Positions 31,101 to 39,625 of a stretch of DNA of 41,122 bases are shown piece by piece. The notes under the pieces are model-generated. The model was given only the letters and a program-made list of their open reading frames with translations. It did not search any database and was not told where the DNA came from. Numbering within the stretch: the stretch's first letter is position 1; each line of letters starts with the position of its first letter. A program made the translations under genes and the position numbers. The stretch comes from Micavibrio_A sp040381535 (GTDB lineage: Bacteria; Pseudomonadota; Alphaproteobacteria; Micavibrionales; Micavibrionaceae): contig JBEIHF010000017.1 of the NCBI GenBank assembly GCA_040381535.1, forward strand, positions 1 through 41,122, in the 5' to 3' direction.

Positions 31101-31101
31101 C

Positions 31102-31539
31102 ATGGGTATGTCAGCAGGCGGCGGCGGATATAACAAGGGCAGGGGCAACAACTATCGCCCAATGGCGGAAATCAACGTCACACCGTTTGTCGACGTCATG
31201 CTCGTCCTGCTCATCATCTTCATGGTGGCCGCTCCGCTTTTGACGCAAGGCGTTCCAATCGACCTTCCTGACTCGAAAGCCAAAGCGATCAGCGACGAAG
31301 ACAACAAACCGCTCGAAGTTTCCATTTCCAAAGATGGCCGTATTTTCGTGGGCGAGACAGAAGTGGATGAAGAACGCATCGTCACCATCCTGACCTCAAT
31401 GACCGAAAACAACCCTGACCGCCGCATATACATCCGCGGCGATAAGGGAATAGATTACGGAAAAGTTATGTCGGTTTTGGGCATAATTAACGGCGCAGGC
31501 TTTAACAAAGTCGCGCTTATCTCCGAAGCTGCTCCTTAA
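31102..31539 (+). CDS. tolR: Tol-Pal system protein TolR
   Basis: A 145-residue single-pass protein. The N-terminus is Gly-rich (SAGGGGYNKGRG), the membrane helix holds the channel Asp in INVTPFVDVMLVLLIIFMV, and the periplasmic part ends with DKGIDYGKVMSVL. It completes the TolQR motor. It lies 1 bp after tolQ and 33 bp before tolA. Confidence 0.94.
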   Translation: MGMSAGGGGYNKGRGNNYRPMAEINVTPFVDVMLVLLIIFMVAAPLLTQGVPIDLPDSKAKAISDEDNKPLEVSISKDGRIFVGETEVDEERIVTILTSMTENNPDRRIYIRGDKGIDYGKVMSVLGIINGAGFNKVALISEAAP

Positions 31540-31572
31540 AATGGCCATAAATCCTGAGTAGAAGATTCCGCC

Positions 31573-32448
31573 ATGGTGGCTGCCGCTTTTAAAAACCAAT
31601 GGGAAGAAGTGCCGGAAGGCATGAAGGCACCGCTGATCATATCTGCGTTGTTTCACGTTGCGCTGGTTATAGTCGCCATTACGGGCCTTCCGTATTTCAT
31701 CAACAAACCCGATCTGACACAAAGCACGGCCATTCCCATCGAAATTCTGCCCATCGCGGAAATGACCACCACGAACAAACCAAAAATCGAAGCCGCGCCT
31801 GTGCCCGAACCCGAAGAAAAGGTGAAGCCGCTAGAAAAGAAACCCGCGCCCCCGAAGGTGGAGGCCGTAGAGCCGCCCAAAGAGATCACGCCGCCCAAGC
31901 CCAAAACGGAAGCCAAGCCAAAACCTAAACCTGTAGTTCCGCCGCCGCCGACTGAAAAACTTGAAAAGCCGGAAGAGAAGCCAAAAGAAATTGAAAAGCC
32001 CGCCGAGGACACATCACAGGATTTCAACGCGCTTTTAAAGAACCTGCAGGACAGTAAACCCGAAGTGGCTGAAGATTTGCCAACCATGGAGGATGCTGCC
32101 GCACCGGCGCCTTCTCCAACGGCACCGTTTTCTGAAACGCTTACGATGAGCGAGATGGACGCATTGCGTCGTCAGCTTTCCAATTGCTGGTCCATTCAGG
32201 CCGGCGCGCGCTATGCCGAGGAACTGGTCGTGGAGGTACGTTTGATTGTGACATCCGATAGACGCGTCCAAAGCGCAACGGTAGTTGACCAATGGCGCTA
32301 TGGGCAGGATAGTTACTTCCGTGCGGCTGCTGATTCCGCTATACGTGCGGTAAATTCGCCCCAATGCGAGATTTTGCAATTGAACCCAGACAAATACGAT
32401 CAATGGAAAGATCTTATAGTTGAGTTCGACCCCAAAGATATGCTTTAA
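31573..32448 (+). CDS. tolA: TolA/TonB-like energy transducer
   Basis: A 291-residue protein with an N-terminal membrane anchor (about 18-38), a long Pro/Lys/Glu-rich periplasmic stalk (about 65-170) and a C-terminal TonB/TolA domain with CWSIQAGARYAEELVVEVRL and the end DLIVEFDPKDML. It links the TolQR motor to TolB-Pal at the outer membrane. Position between tolR and tolB makes the assignment firm despite the low-complexity stalk. Confidence 0.9.
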   Translation: MVAAAFKNQWEEVPEGMKAPLIISALFHVALVIVAITGLPYFINKPDLTQSTAIPIEILPIAEMTTTNKPKIEAAPVPEPEEKVKPLEKKPAPPKVEAVEPPKEITPPKPKTEAKPKPKPVVPPPPTEKLEKPEEKPKEIEKPAEDTSQDFNALLKNLQDSKPEVAEDLPTMEDAAAPAPSPTAPFSETLTMSEMDALRRQLSNCWSIQAGARYAEELVVEVRLIVTSDRRVQSATVVDQWRYGQDSYFRAAADSAIRAVNSPQCEILQLNPDKYDQWKDLIVEFDPKDML

Positions 32449-32462
32449 AAAGGAAATTTTTG

Positions 32463-33767
32463 ATGATTAAATTTTATGCCGCTTTGGTGATGATGGTTTG
32501 TCTTTTTGCAGCCTCTCCCGCGCAAGCCCAACTTCGCGTTGAAGTCAACAAAGGCAAGATCGAGCCCGTACCTATCGCGATTTCCCCGTTCTATCCCGAA
32601 CGACCAGAATTCGCACAATTCGCAAAAGACATTCCCGATATCATCACGAACAACCTGCGGGGTTCGGGCCTTTTCAAACCCGTCAGTCCGGGCGCATTCA
32701 TCCAAAACCCCGCATCGATTCAAAAAGACGGCCCACGTTTCGCCGAATGGCGCGCGATAAATGCGCAAGCTCTGGTGAGCGGTTCCGTAACAAAGGCACC
32801 CGATGGCCGCACACGTGTGGAATTCCGTCTGTGGGATGTATTTTCCCAAAAACAAATCTCGGGCATGGCTTACATGACAACAGCCCAAAACTGGCGCCGT
32901 ATCGCCCATATCATTTCGGATGAAGTATATAAACGCGTCACCGGTGAAGATGGCTATTTTGATTCCCGCATCGTCTACATCTCTGAAACAGGCGCGGCGA
33001 CCAGCCGTATCAAACGCCTTGCCATCATGGATCAGGACGGCGCGAACCACCGTTATCTGACGGAAGAAGGAACGCTCGTTCTAACGCCGCGCTTCTCGCC
33101 CACGGCACAGGAAATCACCTATATGTCTTACAAAGGCGGCAAACCCCGCGTTTATCTGTACAACATCGATTCAGGTCGTCAGGAAGTGTTGGGTGATTTC
33201 CCCGGCATGACCTTCGCACCACGCTTCTCGCCCGATGGCAACAAGGTCGTGATGTCCATGGCGCAAAATGGCAATACCGACATTTTCGAAATGGATCTTC
33301 GGTCGCGCAAATCTCGTAAGTTGACGGATGCAGGTGGAATTGACACAGCACCCTGCTATTCGCCCGACGGCCGCAACATCGTGTTTGAATCCGACCGCGG
33401 CGGCACGCAGCAGCTTTACGTCATGGATGCATCCGGCGGCAACGCCCGCCGCATCACCTTCGGCGATGGACGCTATGCCAACCCTGTCTGGTCGCCGCGC
33501 GGCGACTTGATCGCCTTCATCAAAATGAACGGCGGGCAATTCTACCTTGGCGTTATTCGCCCAGACGGTTCGGGCGAGCGTTTGATCACATCCGCTTACC
33601 ACGTGGAGGGCCCGAGTTGGTCTCCGAACGGCCGCGTTTTGACCTATTTCAAGCAGAATGGCAACTCGTCCAAAATCTACACGATCGACATCACGGGCTA
33701 TAACGAGCGCAATCTGCCGACGCCCCGCGATGGCTCCGACCCCGCTTGGTCGCCCCTGAACCAGTAA
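32463..33767 (+). CDS. tolB: Tol-Pal system beta-propeller protein TolB
   Basis: A 434-residue periplasmic protein. The signal peptide ends at about ASPAQA-Q. An N-terminal domain follows, then a six-bladed propeller with repeats such as PRFSPDGNKVVMS, PCYSPDGRNIVFESDRGG and PVWSPRGDLIAF. TolB carries the TolA signal to Pal. The ATG at 32463 has AGGA about 9 bases upstream. pal, normally next, is absent: a terminator and the convergent rppH follow. Confidence 0.95.
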   Translation: MIKFYAALVMMVCLFAASPAQAQLRVEVNKGKIEPVPIAISPFYPERPEFAQFAKDIPDIITNNLRGSGLFKPVSPGAFIQNPASIQKDGPRFAEWRAINAQALVSGSVTKAPDGRTRVEFRLWDVFSQKQISGMAYMTTAQNWRRIAHIISDEVYKRVTGEDGYFDSRIVYISETGAATSRIKRLAIMDQDGANHRYLTEEGTLVLTPRFSPTAQEITYMSYKGGKPRVYLYNIDSGRQEVLGDFPGMTFAPRFSPDGNKVVMSMAQNGNTDIFEMDLRSRKSRKLTDAGGIDTAPCYSPDGRNIVFESDRGGTQQLYVMDASGGNARRITFGDGRYANPVWSPRGDLIAFIKMNGGQFYLGVIRPDGSGERLITSAYHVEGPSWSPNGRVLTYFKQNGNSSKIYTIDITGYNERNLPTPRDGSDPAWSPLNQ

Positions 33768-33816
33768 CCTCTTTCATCGGCTCAACGCCCCATAGGGTGG
33801 GTGGATACGATGACAA

Positions 33817-33844
33817 AAGAAACCCCGCTTCGGCGGGTTTTCTT
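33817..33844. terminator. Bidirectional terminator between tolB and rppH
   Basis: A 12-bp stem with one mismatch around AACCCCGC / GCGGGTTT closes a TTCG tetraloop. T-rich sequence follows on the plus strand and A-rich sequence precedes it, so it can serve both convergent genes. Confidence 0.85.
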
Positions 33845-34308
33845 TATTTGATATCCTTGAAGGCTTCGACGACTTGATAGTAGGTAGCCACTTTGAAAGG
33901 CACGATCAGTTTGGGGACGTCTTCCAAAGGCACCCATTGATAGCGCCCGAATTCGGGGCGTTTGTCCGCATCTAGTTTGATATCAGAGTCATTTCCCTTG
34001 AAACGTAGCGCTATCCAAGTCTGTTCTTGACCGCCGTACTTTTTCCCCCACGGAAGGCGTGCCAGAACTTCGGCGGGAATGTCGTAACGAAGGGTCTTGT
34101 CATGAATGCGGATAATTTCCGCCTTGTCGGTGCCGATCTCTTCTTTGAGTTCTCGCATTGCAGCGATCTTGATATCTTCGCCTTCATCTATCCCACCTTG
34201 TGGCATTTGCCATGCTGCGTAGCCATCCAGCCTTTCACCCACAAACACTTTGCCGTCTTTGTTGAAAATACACAGACCCACACAGGGACGGTAAGGAAGG
34301 GCGTTCAT
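33844..34308 (-). CDS. rppH: RNA pyrophosphohydrolase RppH
   Basis: A 154-residue Nudix enzyme that removes pyrophosphate from mRNA 5' ends and starts decay (in some bacteria it was first described as an Ap4A hydrolase). The Nudix box is GGIDEGEDIKIAAMRELKEE, preceded by YRPCVGLCIFNKDGKVFVGERL. The start overlaps the stop of the deacetylase gene by one base (TGATG), so the two are co-translated. This order after ctpA is common in Alphaproteobacteria. Confidence 0.93.
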   Translation of the reverse strand: MNALPYRPCVGLCIFNKDGKVFVGERLDGYAAWQMPQGGIDEGEDIKIAAMRELKEEIGTDKAEIIRIHDKTLRYDIPAEVLARLPWGKKYGGQEQTWIALRFKGNDSDIKLDADKRPEFGRYQWVPLEDVPKLIVPFKVATYYQVVEAFKDIK

Positions 34309-35396
34309 CACTGCGCCATAGCCGAAAGTGGTGCGACAAGAATGCCTTTGTCGGGCGCCCCCGCAATCCATTCGGCCACTTTTTTGACGGCAACGGGATA
34401 AGGGCGTACAAAAGCGATCGCTTTGCCGTTTTTAGATGCCTGCAATTCCAGTTCCCGCAATTTGCGATCTATGGCTGCAGGGCGCAAATCATCATCAATC
34501 CATAAGTTATTCTGGACATACGGGTAACCGAATTCCATTGCCATCGCCAAACCATAGGCGGGGACATCGGGATTACTTTCTGCAAAGCCCAATCCGCGAC
34601 CGAACACCTGTTTCATGATAGGGCTGACATCGATATCTTCCTTGGTAAAGATATGGCCTTTCTGCGAAACAAGCCCGACATAACCAACGGCCGCACCCAT
34701 CACGTTGAAAAGGCGTTTCTGGTTTTCAGCAATGGATGTATTCATCAAAATAGATTCAGGGCCGGTATCGTCCGACCCAAATTCTTGCGTCTGCATGGGA
34801 AGGGACAGCCAGAATTCATGACCGTAGGCCCGCGCAGCGGACGCCCATTTGGCAGGCTCTGTGGAATAGGAATTTAGTACGAGGCTGATTTCCGGCGACA
34901 GATTGTCCAAGATAGATTGCGAGAACGTGTCTGAAATCCCGTAATCAACGATGACGATAGAAATCATAGGGCGACCTGCGACGACCACGAAAGGTTTTTT
35001 ATAGGCTTCGAAAGGCGAAAGCTCGTCCTCGAAGCGCGACATAGGCAGATACTTGCCTTCGAAATTCTCCGTGAGGCCTTCTATTGGGGCAGCCACGAGT
35101 GCGTTGATATTCTTGGTGCCGTTCAAACCATCCTGTATGGGTGAGGGGCCCGTTTGCGCGGTAAGCGCAGGCTTATTTTCAGCCGGCATTTCTATGGTCG
35201 TGGATTTAGATGGGATCGAATCTTGCAGTTTGTGAGCCGTGTCTTCGGCGCGGTAATACATCCAGCCAAACAAAAGGCCAAAAATTATCGCGCCACAAAC
35301 AAGCCCCTCGAGAAGAGATTTTTTGTAATTAGACGAACCTTTAAAACGGGAACGCCATACGGCCAGTTTGCTTTGTACGCTTGCAACCACTGCCAA
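34308..35396 (-). CDS. Divergent polysaccharide deacetylase (YibQ/DUF610-like)
   Basis: A 362-residue protein with an N-terminal membrane anchor (about 30-46) and a long linker, then a deacetylase-like domain from about residue 135. Visible stretches are RPMISIVIVDYGISD, EISLVLNSYSTEPAKWASAARAY in part, and HEFWLSLPMQTQEFG. The fold resembles NodB-type deacetylases but lacks their standard His triad, as in the whole divergent family, whose activity is unproven. It lies between ctpA and rppH, 18 bp after ctpA. Confidence 0.85.
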   Translation of the reverse strand: MAVVASVQSKLAVWRSRFKGSSNYKKSLLEGLVCGAIIFGLLFGWMYYRAEDTAHKLQDSIPSKSTTIEMPAENKPALTAQTGPSPIQDGLNGTKNINALVAAPIEGLTENFEGKYLPMSRFEDELSPFEAYKKPFVVVAGRPMISIVIVDYGISDTFSQSILDNLSPEISLVLNSYSTEPAKWASAARAYGHEFWLSLPMQTQEFGSDDTGPESILMNTSIAENQKRLFNVMGAAVGYVGLVSQKGHIFTKEDIDVSPIMKQVFGRGLGFAESNPDVPAYGLAMAMEFGYPYVQNNLWIDDDLRPAAIDRKLRELELQASKNGKAIAFVRPYPVAVKKVAEWIAGAPDKGILVAPLSAMAQ

Positions 35397-35413
35397 ACGC
35401 CCCTTCGCGATCC

Positions 35414-36802
35414 CTAGTTGGTTTTCAGGCGGCCTTCATACATAGAAACGCCGCGAATAAGGTCAATAGCACGTGAAAGCTGGTAATCCTGCTTCTCGGC
35501 ATCTTCCTTCTTGTCGATTTTTTTGGCTTCGTCGCCTTTTTTGTTTTGCGGCGGCGGTTCCGTAATCACTTTTTTTACTTCGGGAGCGGGAGATGTTTTT
35601 TCCGCCTCGGGATTTTTCAGTGCGCCACGAAGATCCTCTTCGTGGATGTCTTCTTGCCCGCCTATTTTTTCAATCTTAGCCTGTTCTACAACAATATCAG
35701 GATCAATACCTTTGGCTTGAATGGAACGGCCCGAAGGTGTGTAGTAACGTGCGGTCGTCAAACGCATAGCGCCATTGCCGGGCAGGGGAATAACAGTTTG
35801 CACCGAACCCTTTCCGAAGGATTTCGTGCCAAGCAGAATGCCGCGGCGGTGGTCTTGCAACGCACCAGCAACAATTTCCGAGGCCGAAGCCGAACCGCCG
35901 TTGATGAGTACTATGATTGGAAGACCCGAAATGATATCCCCGGGCGTAGCATTATCGCGTTTGGTATCTTCTTCCGAACGACCCCGGGTCGAAACTATTT
36001 CCCCTTTTTCGAGGAAAAGATCCGACAATCCTATAGCCTGATCGAGCAGACCGCCTGGGTTATTACGCATATCCAGAATGACCCCGATGAGCTTATCCGC
36101 TCCGACTTGTTTTTTGATGTCGGCAACAGCCGCTTCCACACCATCAACCGTACTCTGGTTGAAGGTGGTGACACGGATATATCCCACCGTCTCGTTTTCA
36201 ATATGATGGCGGACGGATTTGATGCGGATGACGTCGCGCTTAAGGTCAAAACTGAGTTCTTCATCCATACCTTCGCGGCGAACGTTTATTTTTACGCTAG
36301 TACCGACCTTGCCCCGCATCTTATCGACGGCGTCATTGAGTGTGGTGCCCATGATGGATTCTTCGTTGATGTGGGTGATGAAATCGCCGGCCATAATGCC
36401 AGCCTTGAAAGCAGGTGTATCGTCGATAGGAGATACGACTTTTACGAAACCGTTCTCCATAGTGACCTCGATACCAAGACCGCCGAATTCACCTTTGGTC
36501 TGCACCTGCATATCGGCATAATCTTTTTCGGTCATGTAGTTCGAATGTGGGTCCAAATTGCTCAACATCCCGCTCAGCGCATGTTCAATCAATTGTTTGT
36601 CGGTAACGGGATCGACATAGTTTGAGCGGACGCGCTCGAACACCTCGCCGAACAAATTAAGTTGCTTGTAGGTATCGTTGGCTTCGGCATCGAGAACCGT
36701 TTTTTTGGTGGCTGTCCGCTCTTCTTCCTGTGCCATAGCGGGAGAAATGGAAAGAAAAGCAATAAGAGCAACACCAAAAATGAGACGGGAGAGAGAGGGC
36801 AT
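35414..36802 (-). CDS. C-terminal processing protease CtpA (S41)
   Basis: A 462-residue periplasmic protease. The signal peptide ends at about PAMA-Q. A PDZ domain (about 95-175, with FGGLGIEVTMENG) precedes the S41 core. The catalytic Ser is in GGSASASEIVAGALQDH and the Lys in GTKSFGKGSVQT. A charged Lys/Glu/Pro tail follows. It trims proteins at their C-terminus and in other bacteria regulates murein hydrolases. The ATG at 36802 has AAAGGA 7 bases upstream. It is 16 bp after the EnvC-like gene, so the two act in one operon. Confidence 0.93.
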   Translation of the reverse strand: MPSLSRLIFGVALIAFLSISPAMAQEEERTATKKTVLDAEANDTYKQLNLFGEVFERVRSNYVDPVTDKQLIEHALSGMLSNLDPHSNYMTEKDYADMQVQTKGEFGGLGIEVTMENGFVKVVSPIDDTPAFKAGIMAGDFITHINEESIMGTTLNDAVDKMRGKVGTSVKINVRREGMDEELSFDLKRDVIRIKSVRHHIENETVGYIRVTTFNQSTVDGVEAAVADIKKQVGADKLIGVILDMRNNPGGLLDQAIGLSDLFLEKGEIVSTRGRSEEDTKRDNATPGDIISGLPIIVLINGGSASASEIVAGALQDHRRGILLGTKSFGKGSVQTVIPLPGNGAMRLTTARYYTPSGRSIQAKGIDPDIVVEQAKIEKIGGQEDIHEEDLRGALKNPEAEKTSPAPEVKKVITEPPPQNKKGDEAKKIDKKEDAEKQDYQLSRAIDLIRGVSMYEGRLKTN

Positions 36803-36818
36803 CCAAGTATCCTTTAAA

Positions 36819-37985
36819 TTATAGGCCGGCAAATTTCCGCGCAGGGTTTACAGGCTCGCCATTCAGGCGAAGTTCGTAATAGAGAGAAGGCATTCCCCCG
36901 TCTGACGCTGTTTTTGCCAGAATACCGACAGGTTCTCCAGCCGTAACGGATTGCCCGACCACTGTATCAATTCTGGCCAAACCTGCAATAAGACTGTGGT
37001 AATCTTTTTGGTGTTCCACAATGATTATCTCACCGTAATTCTTGAAGTATCCGGCGTAGCGGACGACGCCGCCCATGGGTGAGACAACGAGCGAGCCGGA
37101 GCGTCCCTGAATGGTCAAGCCTTGGCTTTCTGCGCCGATGGCGTCCGTGCCCTTGTAGCCTACTAGAATGGTGCCGGAGATCGGTAGCTGCGCCGAGCCA
37201 GACTTGGGGATGGGCGTGGCTCGGCCTACAGGGGATGCTCGGCCCGCTTCGCCCGCCACCGTCTGGGTGCGATCGTTTTCGTAAGTTTCCAGCCTGCCGA
37301 CAAGTTCTTTTAAATTATCCGATCGCGCCGATATTTCCCGTAATGCAAGTTCCTGCTCTGTGATGTCGGAACGTGTTTTCGCATAGAGGTTTTTTCGCTC
37401 CTTCACCAACGAAGAGACTGTTTTTTGCTTCTCGGCCAATTCGGCGGAGGCGCGCACAACTTCGGTCTGGTCTTCTTCCAGTTCGGCGATGATGGTATCG
37501 AGGCGCTTAAGGTCATTTTTCAAACTCTCGGCCCGTTTGTAAATATCAGGCAGGATGGACTGCAGGAGCATCGCGCTCTGCGCCGTTTCCAGCGGAGCGC
37601 CGGGGCGTGCGATAATTGCTTCAGGTGGTGTTCTCTCGAGCCGCTCCAAAGCAAGAACCAGGACGCCTATGGAATTGCGGTCTTTCTTGAAACGCGTTTC
37701 GATGGATTTTTGTTCTATCTTATTCCGCAGTATGCGTTTTTCGAGTTTGATCAGCTCTTCTTCGTTCTTTTTAATTTCTTTCGCAACATCAACGAGCGTC
37801 TTTTGCGTATCGCCAAGTTCGGCTTCAAGCTTTTTGGATTTTTGTTCCAGTTCGGTTTTTCGCGCCTCGGTATTTTTTTTGTCTTTTTCGATTTGAATGG
37901 ATGGATGCTCTGCAGGCACGGGAGCATCTTCCGCAAAGGCAGGGAAAGTAAGAAACAACAATGCCAGCGGCCAAAAATTCACCAT
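36819..37985 (-). CDS. EnvC-like murein hydrolase activator with degenerate LytM domain
   Basis: A 388-residue protein. The signal peptide ends at about AFA-E, a long coiled coil spans about 30-220, and the C-terminal LytM/M23 domain spans about 265-385. The M23 zinc residues are largely lost: the HLHFE position reads LYYEL. This is the pattern of EnvC, which activates amidases instead of cutting itself. It overlaps the rlmH stop by one base (TGATG) and precedes ctpA. The company of CtpA and the deacetylase points to septal wall splitting. Confidence 0.88.
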   Translation of the reverse strand: MVNFWPLALLFLTFPAFAEDAPVPAEHPSIQIEKDKKNTEARKTELEQKSKKLEAELGDTQKTLVDVAKEIKKNEEELIKLEKRILRNKIEQKSIETRFKKDRNSIGVLVLALERLERTPPEAIIARPGAPLETAQSAMLLQSILPDIYKRAESLKNDLKRLDTIIAELEEDQTEVVRASAELAEKQKTVSSLVKERKNLYAKTRSDITEQELALREISARSDNLKELVGRLETYENDRTQTVAGEAGRASPVGRATPIPKSGSAQLPISGTILVGYKGTDAIGAESQGLTIQGRSGSLVVSPMGGVVRYAGYFKNYGEIIIVEHQKDYHSLIAGLARIDTVVGQSVTAGEPVGILAKTASDGGMPSLYYELRLNGEPVNPARKFAGL

Positions 37986-38422
37986 CAATCCCTGTGATAT
38001 GGATGGCCCGCGGTTATCTGCTGGGCGCGGTAAATCTGTTCCATCAACATAACGCGCGCCAACATATGGGGCCATGTCTGCGATCCCAAAGACAACAACA
38101 TCGTGGCCTGTTTACGAATATCGTCTGATAAACCGTCTGCGCCGCCGATGACAAACTGAATATGGTTGAACACTGTCTGCCAATGTTCCATCTTCGCCGC
38201 GAATTCGCGAGAAGGCAGGGATTTGCCACGTTCGTCCATTATGATCAGTGCAGAAGAGGGTTTAAGTTTTTCGGAGATTTTGGAAAGCTCATCGACCTGG
38301 TTTTTGCCTTCAAGTTCGATGAGAGTAAATTTCCAAGTCAGGCGTTTTTTATAGTCGTCGAAAATGTCCGAAAGCGGATCGTTTTTCAGTTTACCGACAA
38401 CTATGAGATCAATGGGCGCCAT
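37985..38422 (-). CDS. rlmH: 23S rRNA pseudouridine-1915 N3-methyltransferase RlmH
   Basis: A 145-residue SPOUT methyltransferase. It has the family core LIIMDERGKSLPSREFAAKM, FVIGGADGL, the knot region LSLGSQTWPHMLARVMLMEQIYRA and the typical ending GHPYHRD. It methylates pseudouridine 1915 of 23S rRNA on the assembled ribosome. It follows rsfS on the same strand. Confidence 0.96.
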   Translation of the reverse strand: MAPIDLIVVGKLKNDPLSDIFDDYKKRLTWKFTLIELEGKNQVDELSKISEKLKPSSALIIMDERGKSLPSREFAAKMEHWQTVFNHIQFVIGGADGLSDDIRKQATMLLSLGSQTWPHMLARVMLMEQIYRAQQITAGHPYHRD

Positions 38423-38470
38423 ACCTTATGGATGCCCGAAAAGTGGGGAAAAAGATAGTCCCGCTAGGGC

Positions 38471-38881
38471 CTAAGCGCTCTTAAATCCGCCGCTTTTTGT
38501 GGCGGAAGAAGGCAAAGCGACGCTCCACATTTTTTCAATGTTGTAGAACTCGCGCACTTCGGGGCGAAACAGGTGGACGATAATATCACCTGCATCAAAT
38601 ACAACCCAGTTGGCCTGATTCAAACCTTCGAGACGGAGATTCTTGTATCCGTCGGCGCTGAGTTTATCGCGGAGCTTTTCTGCCATGCGTGTGATTTGTC
38701 TTGAGGATGTACCCGAAGCGACGACTATGTAATCTGCAAGAGCGGTAAGACCGCCTAGGTTAATCACTTCGATGTCTTGGGCTTTATCATCATCCAGTGA
38801 GGAAACGATAAGGTCTTTCAATTTGTCCACGTCAAATGGACCGTTGCTTTCATTTTTTGGAATGTGCAGTACTCCTTTCAT
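38471..38881 (-). CDS. rsfS: Ribosomal silencing factor RsfS
   Basis: A 136-residue RsfS/Iojap protein, which binds uL14 and blocks subunit joining in starvation. It shows VSSLDDDKAQDIEVINL, the core ADYIVVASGTSSRQ, QANWVVFDAGDIIVHLF and REFYNIEKMW. The start is less certain: the ATG at 38881 has no clear ribosome site, while AAAGGAG lies just inside the gene. nadD ends 168 bp upstream; rlmH follows. Confidence 0.9.
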   Translation of the reverse strand: MKGVLHIPKNESNGPFDVDKLKDLIVSSLDDDKAQDIEVINLGGLTALADYIVVASGTSSRQITRMAEKLRDKLSADGYKNLRLEGLNQANWVVFDAGDIIVHLFRPEVREFYNIEKMWSVALPSSATKSGGFKSA

Positions 38882-39049
38882 GGGATTGATATAGGACAAT
38901 AGCGTAAGGCCCGCAAGGCGGGAGGTCGGCAAAACCAAGCTGTCCGGAAGGGTAAAATGTCTGAAAAGCAAAAGCTATTCTCATTAGTCTTTATTATACT
39001 CCCGATTCTGTGCAATCTCAATTAGAGAGGTTAACGCGCCGCCGCAATA

Positions 39050-39625
39050 TCAGGTTATCTTATTGTTTTTAAGTGATTTTCTTAGCTGGGTGGAAGATAC
39101 ATCAACCATCTCCTCACCGTGCAGCCAGAGCAAATTTGGATGCTTTATCTGCTTGAGCGGACAATCATCCACCACCTCGACGGCGCCAGGGCGATCGATG
39201 AAAGTGAAGGGAATTAAGTCCAGAAGGTCTTTCCATCGATCCCATTTGTGGAAGATCAGTGCATTGTCCATCCCGCAGATAAAGATAAAATCGGTTTGCG
39301 GGAAGTTCTGTTTCAAACCTTTTACGGTTTCAAAGCTGTAAGTAGTACCGAGATCGCGCTCCAGATGCGTGACCACCATTTCGGGATGACCGTCGATGAT
39401 TTTTTCTGCTGAAGCAAAACGCTGCGCATAGGGTGCCATGTCATCAGTATCCTTAAGCGGATTTTGCGGCGTCACGAGCCACCAGACGGCATCCAGCCCA
39501 TAATACTCAAGCGCAAGTATAGCGATATGCCTATGACCTTTGTGTGCAGGATTGAACGAACCGCCGAGCAGGCCGACTTTTTTCCCGACCCAAGCACTAC
39601 TGTCATTTAAAGAAGGCATTTTCAT
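39050..39625 (-). CDS. nadD: Nicotinate-nucleotide adenylyltransferase
   Basis: A 191-residue nucleotidyltransferase that makes deamido-NAD from nicotinate mononucleotide and ATP. Key motifs are GGSFNPAHKGHRHIA (the HxGH site) and the late VSSTQLRKSL. Its start overlaps the end of proA (ATGA). The order proA-nadD-rsfS-rlmH is the common alphaproteobacterial arrangement. Confidence 0.95.
   Translation of the reverse strand: MKMPSLNDSSAWVGKKVGLLGGSFNPAHKGHRHIAILALEYYGLDAVWWLVTPQNPLKDTDDMAPYAQRFASAEKIIDGHPEMVVTHLERDLGTTYSFETVKGLKQNFPQTDFIFICGMDNALIFHKWDRWKDLLDLIPFTFIDRPGAVEVVDDCPLKQIKHPNLLWLHGEEMVDVSSTQLRKSLKNNKIT

Noticed and set aside
35546..36625. A 359-codon open frame on the plus strand
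   Set aside because: Antisense to the CtpA protease across its PDZ and catalytic regions; no family features.
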